From the NCBI GenBank assembly GCA_037386965.1, contig JARRLN010000006.1, forward strand, positions 1 through 40,570: a stretch of DNA of 40,570 nt. The letters run 5' to 3'. Positions 38,501 to 40,570 of the stretch are shown here, piece by piece. Source of the stretch: Nitrospirota bacterium (GTDB lineage: Bacteria; Nitrospirota; Thermodesulfovibrionia; Thermodesulfovibrionales; JdFR-86). A program made the position numbers and the translations under genes. Numbering within the stretch: position 1 is the stretch's first letter; each line of letters starts with the position of its first letter. Under the pieces are notes generated by a model that was not told the origin of the DNA, did not search any database, and saw only the letters and a list, made by a program, of their open reading frames with translations.

Positions 38501-39454
38501 GATGGTCACATCGGCAAAGGTGACGGTAACCCCAACGTCAGTTACACTAGCAATTGCCTCCGCTGTGACGGTTCCTGTATTGAGGATTTCGACATCATCC
38601 TTGGCCCCGCCGGCGTCTATGCCCACGGCCGTCGCGGTCGGCGTGATTGTTGTGTCTGCCGAGGCCGCGTCTACGATGTCAGACTCCACGCTCACTACAT
38701 CGATGTCAGCCGTCGCTCTTGCCGTGATATCGCCCGCATTGGTGATAGTGTCTTTGCCGTTGCCGCTGGTTATCCCCGTTGAGCTGGCATCGGCAGCCAT
38801 GCTGGTGTCCGCATGGGCCGCGTCAATGAGGTTGTGAGAGATGCTCAAGGCGTCAATCTCTGCTTCTGAGGTGGCCGAGACGTTCCCGTTGTTCGTGACT
38901 TCGTCCTTGCCGTTGCCGCTGTCGATTCCCCATGAGAAGGCCGAGACGGCGGTCGTGTCTTCTATCTCGTCCTTGCCACTGAGAATGTAGAACACGTCTC
39001 CCAGGTCGGCATTTGCGGAAGAGCTGGCGGAGACGACATTGTCATTGACGATGACGTCCTTGCCGTTTCCGCTGTCGATACCCGTTGCCGCGGTCGCTGC
39101 GGTAAAGGCATCATTCTGGTCATCAGGGGTTCCACCTCCTGAGCTGACCTGTACCGATACCGTACCGTTATTTTGCACGGAGTCGTTGCCGTTGGCCGTG
39201 TCCAGGCTGGCCCCCGTGGCGTCCTGCCCTTCCGGGACGCCCTCCGAGCAGACAAGCTCAGCTCCGGACTCGATGAATAAGATGTCTCTTGAATTGCTTC
39301 CTATGAATCCGCCCGCCGTCGTCCCTGAGCAGACAATCGTAAATTGTCCCTTCACCCGTTGAAGGGTGCAAGCCGCGTATGCTGTCCGGTTGGTGTGAAA
39401 CGGGAGCGTGAAAACGGCGGTCAGCAAAAGAGACACGAGCGCTTTGCTTTTCAC
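26564..39454 (-). CDS. Giant autotransporter with GGxGxD-type repeat passenger
   Basis: This 4296-residue type V secretion protein starts at GTG 39454 after GGGGGG. A signal peptide ends near AYA-A (residues 27/28). The passenger, about 30-3650, consists of dozens of units of roughly 55-85 residues with the core GIxGGxGxDxIxNxGxVxAxAxS followed by A/S/T/V-rich beta strands. It is acidic and poor in Lys, Arg and aromatics. The GGEGDD cores resemble single RTX calcium-binding turns. A non-repetitive passenger end leads to a 12-strand-type autotransporter barrel from about 4020 (YGLWSRGFGQWGEQDG) ending in RYEF, with the terminal Phe needed by the BAM machinery. It probably forms a long beta-helical surface fibre for adhesion or matrix building. 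The frame is intact over 12.9 kb. No processing protease is seen nearby. Confidence 0.9.
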   Translation of the reverse strand: MKSKALVSLLLTAVFTLPFHTNRTAYAACTLQRVKGQFTIVCSGTTAGGFIGSNSRDILFIESGAELVCSEGVPEGQDATGASLDTANGNDSVQNNGTVSVQVSSGGGTPDDQNDAFTAATAATGIDSGNGKDVIVNDNVVSASSSANADLGDVFYILSGKDEIEDTTAVSAFSWGIDSGNGKDEVTNNGNVSATSEAEIDALSISHNLIDAAHADTSMAADASSTGITSGNGKDTITNAGDITARATADIDVVSVESDIVDAASADTTITPTATAVGIDAGGAKDDVEILNTGTVTAEAIASVTDVGVTVTFADVTIVDQKGNANAGTTLQATAVGIRGGNEKDTITNEGTVSAVASSDATSVGVSIASEGVPGSTKDLIVNGKLADASITAHADALGIDGGNANDDITNAGTLISRATSETTQASANLGVGIFDFKVPTPGLVLGSAATISNATSMGISGGSGTDVIRQEGLMDVDASSSASAVTVSANISELGVKVPGLKNKKFPLEGSISFVLSDTSTVAMTSATGIEGGMQNDDISNSGISTVNATSDADATSVSVTWGKAKGKFLLEGSVARSETRSESEVQGITGGYGDDVMTNSGDFTSAALSDATSTGVDVALQGRFNTKLTVGAALADTSAVGIANSMGFTGDEGRDVITNTGSLTSSATSDVDSTSVSVDVQAEGEGFLAVGGALARSSTQAQTWAVGISGGDKRDDLTNEGDLTSSALSMATSGSGSLNFQGFINAPAAAGVALTDASATSSSRAVGIEGGTDDDTITNAGNLHTTAVSDNDAVSVSASVQIKQEGKLALSGALANAENRAESTDIGIDGGEGDDQLLNTGTIFSEAHSGALSVGVGMSFMGFMNSPVAIGAALTDTSATAISSATGITGGSGTETITSSGIVNAVSTSDVDAVSVSANLQFEQKGLLVGAALARSESTAMADAVGIDAHEEDADVIADTVYSTARADTTAVSVGLNVQGVSKGAGVGGAITETSSLAFSNVTGIMVNDLDNVITSADTIRSIAVSDLDAVGVSVSAGIANTGAAIGLALANSGTTSEAHAVGVDGAGGIDTIATHDVTAGAIANTTAVSANLSFEKAKTGASLGAALMNTTALATSTAMGIGGGTGNDSLLSAGTVTAKSTADTDAVGVTVNVAYTGTGAAIGAALSSAETTADAAATGLDAGEGDDTILSKDVNTAALANTTAVNVGVGIEKASTGASIGAALLDSDALAKASTTSAKGGSGNDYIESTGTVTSKSTADTDAVGVTVNVAYTGTGAAIGAALSRAETTADAYATGLDGGEGDDTILSKDVNTAALANTTAVSVGVGISGVSTGAGIGAALMDSDALAKASATGVKGSSGSDYIESTGTVTANSTADTDAVGVTVNAAFAGTGAAIGASLSSAETTADATATGLDGGDGDDTILSKGVNTAALANTTAVSVGMSISGAGTGAGIGAALMDSDALAKATATGIQGGAGTDTLQSGGDISVSATADTDSVGVTVGLTFAGTGAALGAALADSETIAEALSKGIDGVEGDVVTEGNITSHAVAKTTAVNVTANIAGAGTGAALGAALMDTDASAAATAVGVAGSDGGSLINTRGATLALSTAEVDGTGVSVGIGATGTGVGGGAALAESGIRTDARAWGIDAGGGDDDVLSDGDVIAGAWSDITSTQVTANISGTGTGAAIGAALMDTSSVGSASSTGVTGGSGMDIVSSEGHVTSTASSFLTATDVSVSLGFAGTGAALGAALSKSSHTAISNAVGLDGAAQDDAIESAETVSATSVSDIDATDVTVSVTGTAEGFAGSAALTDSTTNALSSATGISGGGGGDTVVTHKEVTSYARSEVDAASVSVSLAAAPVAGGAALTDASTLLAARSAGIDGGEGSDDITSYGSIEAHASSDVDVAGVSTNLSLGVGGGAALAKAGSIASADARAVEGGLGDDVINSRGAVISNSTTIADATSVAVNIGLLGYADSDADILAQSQSWGLSGGEGSDTITNMGGIVAKSDSQGYAGAVSVNLLGGAMGEVTTTASSFSSGMDGGEGADALYNEAAIASTATSYGQASATVVQIGGYSNSDASTNAFANAVGMGGGEGDDTISNNAPVDVLGSATGKAVSVNVNLLGATFADAETLIRAAATGLDGGGGNDMLDNAGPLVVDATAFGDAQAVGVTVLGYGDAGATTNVAANSTGMHGGEGDDYMRSTGDITVYGTGQGQAKSVNVTPVGALSVDADTLVQAFGRGMEGGGGDDTIYNEGAIYVDAKTTTESKSVGVVIGGFADAGASANAVTDAAGITGGEGKDAILTTGDITVLSSATGDSEVTNVTLLGSAIADAGTNAITNAVGIDGGGDVDFIQNEADVFAMTTSNMTADSSSINIFGNADSVSTVTSRSYAGGITGGEGDDSIFNYGTVTANSFSTLVQDGSSFTLGGASSETGVLAAYNRSRGIAGGEGADIINSVGAVSVVTSSSLSSDGDSTAVFGASDTGGSTGAVTIASGIEGEGGDDVILSASTVNVQSTATLDVQKGAFSFAGSAGATATLTADTQATGISGGEGEDRILSNGGISATANAYLTSSTKATVIFGSSYASSTISADTTAMGIEGGGGDDIIESHSTVGVSSSAVATMEGSSFAFGGTSQAGGTLTASTRALGISGGSGEDWVLSDGSMAISASATLTSANKADSVFGSASSSAIIGSVTEGVCLEAGEGDDTVLNRGDISAIVYSTTSSSASSWVFGGGEEAKAFLTAGTRSSGIAGGGGMDQILNEGSITVRGESVLSSVGGGKATFGRAKAGSQIRADAFAVGVDGGDADDTIENAGAVDVSSTANLTSNTTSASFAGGSATSELLTAFSNAVGLDGGGGSDDIWNRGDVTVDATAVAKSLGGASSDLAGGASASGVISVDVNAAGVHGGITNSVVINSAGIAVTATAEPQATHSASAGFFYSGGFAAADAAARLTESGVSVGDGDNEILNEGIISLEMSSGTRDGDGDGTLDGVFARVDAEGGDFDLFLGNADAHGRATADATTGQTGILAGDGENIITNRGDVAISTSPTVGFKVSAVSDPNGGGALTVDGDGYGEAYASGTFTSAGISAGTGVNQVVNDGRILLGISPEVVSVVDADGPSSVGSGDADSFARSSANASAFGISVGANDEVASENWVVNNGEISVMASPSARAFADSNGQVFDGDGRCGYSDDPIKATGTALATGIMGGIGINRADNYGMVNATAAVSAYARGNSDSDTGGDAWTYEWAIGSARAEAIHAGAGQSQIVNHGYVAATATVDADTWGWADRAMATAEGDSTSNTWAYADAFGILADGGDVSVENAGIVDVNATADATAFAHGDDDSYSHAFAYGSAYGIYAGAGLTPIYIGNSGLINATSRSIALTQDDEPTMSARGADKAYGIKITGGDSAVASGGDIFVSSSAFAYFQSSNDHVATTVSSSTATGIELGDGGTRAVDAGGRIIVSAVADNEPSGVSFVRTLFGLNSATADAFGINAGNGDAAITVQEGAEVSSASMAHTVSSDGIARALASGISAASGNIIIGNQGTIRANALGTADYSGPIPFTFDSLVSGSGSASGIATGAQGDTVLNTGDIVVEASGNATVPEGDNFLHIHMKSVASAWAIGIDAGGGNNWIENDGVITVSSVATAGTEFVLDGSASASAVGIRTGSGDDVIINRGSITTTVTENLLTYAGVAINSGGGNDSVILNSFVAGDIDLGLGDDSLSFGSGGEVKGHVTGNEGTDSLIFDNVETFSASATSFENLLKLGSSTLTIPVMPVVEQLEIEEGILEVTDDYSPQDGLTIITQVEGDGKCGMLKVDGVASLDGTLEVRRGPGAYVDGTTFNVLSADAITGSLEERVPAATPLLSFELNREPDNIEVEVSTERFITVATNPVERAIAEHLDEILPSVAGDLSVAIGEFQALPKPEQYRAAFLSLSPGSYDGLTRTTYGVARQHAGSLINRMQSVRMASAASSYASRTKPALGRELLLVAFNGSDFSFGHLADGQYEKEKADYGLWSRGFGQWGEQDGEAGFSGFDFSVAGLTLGLDHAFGDRFIAGVSLAASFADIDLHNDMGRGDIDSIFGSIYGTYFSKKGYIEGVLSYGGQDYSNSRDIVIGPLASTASSKHDGDVFSAFGGGGYNFILDSMVLQPFASLQYVLIDEDAFLETGAGALNLSVGARKTDSLVSSVGLRAARVFSTDGGSLLPEISAAWNYDFDIDERVITASLEGSPDAAFSIAGQKVERNGATLGTGITFMNRDGFSTRLKYSAEIRENYEAHGVMGELRYEF
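35049..36101 (-). repeat. Three 351-bp tandem repeats inside the autotransporter gene
   Basis: Three highly similar copies start at 35049, 35400 and 35751 with a period of exactly 351 bp, or 117 codons. Each encodes two passenger units, one with GTVTSKSTADTDAVGVTV and one with DTILSKDVNTAALANTTAV. Flanking units are clearly related but more diverged. Such identity indicates recent duplication or gene conversion and a likely source of length variation and assembly error. Confidence 0.8.
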
Positions 39455-39581
39455 GGCATTTTACCCCCCTGGGATAATCTTTGTTGATATTTAAATAAGC
39501 AATTGAATTGAAATGAATGACTGTGTATATTTGTGCAATAATTATGCCTAAATGAAACCTTCGATCATTAAAGGATTTATT

Positions 39582-39609
39582 AAATGATTCATTAAGTAAG
39601 GAATCATTT
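39582..39609. promoter_or_regulatory. 28-bp dyad upstream of the autotransporter
   Basis: AAATGATTC (39582-39590) and GAATCATTT (39601-39609) are perfect 9-bp inverted repeats with a 10-bp spacer, about 130 bp upstream of the autotransporter start, in AT-rich DNA. It could be an operator for the giant gene or a hairpin in the divergent transcript. Confidence 0.45.
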
Positions 39610-39811
39610 GCGTAAAGAACGCCGGCATATTATTGTAAGCAAAATCGACGCTTTATATGACTTTTATACTCTGAAGAAGCTGTTTGTTTCGCGGGTTAAA
39701 AACGATCAGAATCTGAAACCGTTGCGATGTCTAAGAAGCTTTCCTACTGATTTCCGAAAGAAAGCAGTAGCTCTCCACTGGCTAGGTGCTGCTTATTTCA
39801 AATGCCAGTAG
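39608..39811 (+). CDS. Weak small ORF (67 codons)
   Basis: The frame begins with TTG at 39608, which lies inside the right arm of the 28-bp dyad and 7 nt after AAGGAA. The product is basic (RKERRHIIVSKIDALYDF and further K/R/L-rich sequence) with no recognisable domain. It may be a real small protein, a gene relic or noise; I lean to relic given the truncated neighbour. Confidence 0.2.
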   Translation: MRKERRHIIVSKIDALYDFYTLKKLFVSRVKNDQNLKPLRCLRSFPTDFRKKAVALHWLGAAYFKCQ

Positions 39812-39835
39812 TCATGACTCAGGCAGGCCTCCTAG

Positions 39836-40201
39836 GTGCAGACTACTGTGAGAAGCCACCTCTACTTGTTCTGGCATAATCATCAATGGTCGTTGTTTGG
39901 GGGAATAGTGGCCCTCGCTCTTGGTCTCGGATATATTGGCTTTTCCGAATATTTTAGGATTGATGATATACACAAATCTCCATTGGATATTTTTTACCTT
40001 TCTCTTCAGCTTTTCGTTCTCGGCTCGGGCTCGGTTGAAGGGACAGTTCCTTGGACACTGGAAGTTGCACGCCTGTTAGCACCCGCTGCTGCCGCGTACG
40101 CAACTATAAAGGCACTGACCGTTATTTTTCTAGATCAGTTCCAGCTCGTGAAGGCTAAACATCTCAGGGACCATGTCGTAATCTACATCGCCCACCATTG
40201 A
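39836..40201 (+). pseudogene. Truncated TrkA-type ion-channel membrane protein
   Basis: The 121-codon frame from GTG 39836 encodes a first TM helix (WSLFGGIVALALGLGYIGF), a pore-like segment (DIFYLSLQLFVLGSGSVEG), a second TM (RLLAPAAAAYATIKALTV) and the linker FQLVKAKHLRDHVVI. In full-length relatives this linker continues straight into a TrkA-N (RCK) Rossmann domain (DHVVICGLGRKG type). Here it ends after VIYIAHH, and no Rossmann sequence follows in the next 240 bp. The cytosolic regulatory half is therefore lost. It is probably a broken gene; a short functional membrane protein is less likely. Confidence 0.55.
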
Positions 40202-40442
40202 ACTTATTGATTTCATTGTATTTTGGTTCAAATTGCCCGGGCAATGGCCGGGTAATGACTTTTTTCCCCTGCTGTTGCAACGCCCCCTTAGCCTGTCGGT
40301 AATTGCTTTCGCGTAGTTTATACATCTATATGCCTCATTAGCTCCCGAGCATCGAACTGGTTGGGAGAGAAAATGACTGGATTGTGATATTCAAATATGC
40401 TAGACTTCGAATATTGGAATCCAACTCCAAAGGAGGCAACAG
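40202..40442. other. Intergenic region before the ArsR gene
   Basis: CCCGG/CCGGG (40236-40240, 40248-40252) could form a short hairpin, with a T-run starting near 40260, a weak terminator candidate. The 40389-40425 stretch has imperfect AATAT/ATATT symmetry just before the ArsR ribosome site, as expected for an autoregulatory ArsR operator. Confidence 0.35.
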
Positions 40443-40570
40443 ATGGCAGAGACCACGGCGTGTGCTTCAGGGGTCACCGAGGCGCCGATATCCAACCATA
40501 AGATAGAGCTCCTGAAGGTCATCGCTCATCCGGTGAGGATTATGATACTGGAAGAATTGACCAAAGGAGT
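40443..40570 (+). CDS. ArsR-family transcriptional regulator, N-terminal part
   Basis: An ATG at 40443 follows AGGAGG with 7-nt spacing. The readable 42 residues include KIELLKVIAHPVRIMILEEL, the first helices of an ArsR-type winged helix-turn-helix (the AxPxRxxIL signature). The gene runs off the window, so the metal- or ligand-sensing residues are not visible. Preceding AT-rich imperfect inverted repeats may be its operator. ArsR proteins are usually autorepressors controlling an adjacent transport or redox gene, which must lie beyond the window. Confidence 0.85.
   Translation, partial: MAETTACASGVTEAPISNHKIELLKVIAHPVRIMILEELTKG

Noticed and set aside
37470-38837. 455-codon plus-strand ORF and many shorter ones within the autotransporter region
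   Set aside because: They reflect the repetitive codon pattern of the minus-strand gene, giving A/S/V/P/M-rich low-complexity products.

Overview
The window looks like chromosomal DNA of a free-living Gram-negative bacterium. It encodes a C-terminal autotransporter barrel, a FecR-TPR-outer-membrane-barrel protein and an exported cysteine-rich protein, together with dense cyclic-nucleotide and response-regulator signalling. The gene mix (SARP/BTAD regulators with MalT-type NTPase modules, a CHASE2 cyclase beside FecR, a geranylgeranyl-reductase-like flavoprotein, a TusA-like protein) suggests an anaerobic lineage such as Nitrospirota or Desulfobacterota. That placement is inference; there is no rRNA or housekeeping gene to confirm it.

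Region 1 (1-9000) is framed by two paralogous giant transcriptional regulators pointing at each other (96-3276 on plus, 5786-8986 on minus). Between them lie a single-domain response regulator, a PilZ protein and three separate copies (two of them damaged) of a small YIVRIYR-type module that is also fused to the PilZ domain, plus an orphan 3' half of a tRNA. Several genes here carry single-base frame shifts, so the block is decaying or was assembled less accurately.

Region 2 (9300-12030) holds a flavoprotein overlapping a cNMP-GAF sensor, followed by a broken cNMP-domain fragment. Region 3 (12830-21870) holds an exported cysteine-rich protein, a CHASE2 nucleotide cyclase, a FecR-TPR-barrel protein and a metallo-beta-lactamase-fold protein. 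Three Pho-box-like direct repeats (two 7-mers with an 11-bp period, each with a possible -10 element 11 bp downstream) precede the PilZ gene, the flavoprotein operon and the exported protein.

Region 4 (21984-25271) has an NmrA/SDR-DUF2867 protein on minus and, on plus, the most interesting locus: a TusA-like gene interrupted by an in-frame TGA (24087). The TGA creates a UxxC motif and is followed 26 nt later by a hairpin whose GGUC loop resembles the E. coli fdhF SECIS. It is a strong selenoprotein candidate. The next gene joins two cNMP-binding domains to a CGNR-like zinc finger.

Region 5 (25272-40570) is accessory: a decayed RES-domain gene in AT-rich DNA, a 4296-residue autotransporter with dozens of GGxGxD-type repeats (including three 351-bp tandem copies), a truncated TrkA-type membrane protein and the start of an ArsR-family regulator. 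A cyclase, three cNMP-domain genes (one broken) and a PilZ protein make second-messenger control of surface and envelope functions the common theme.
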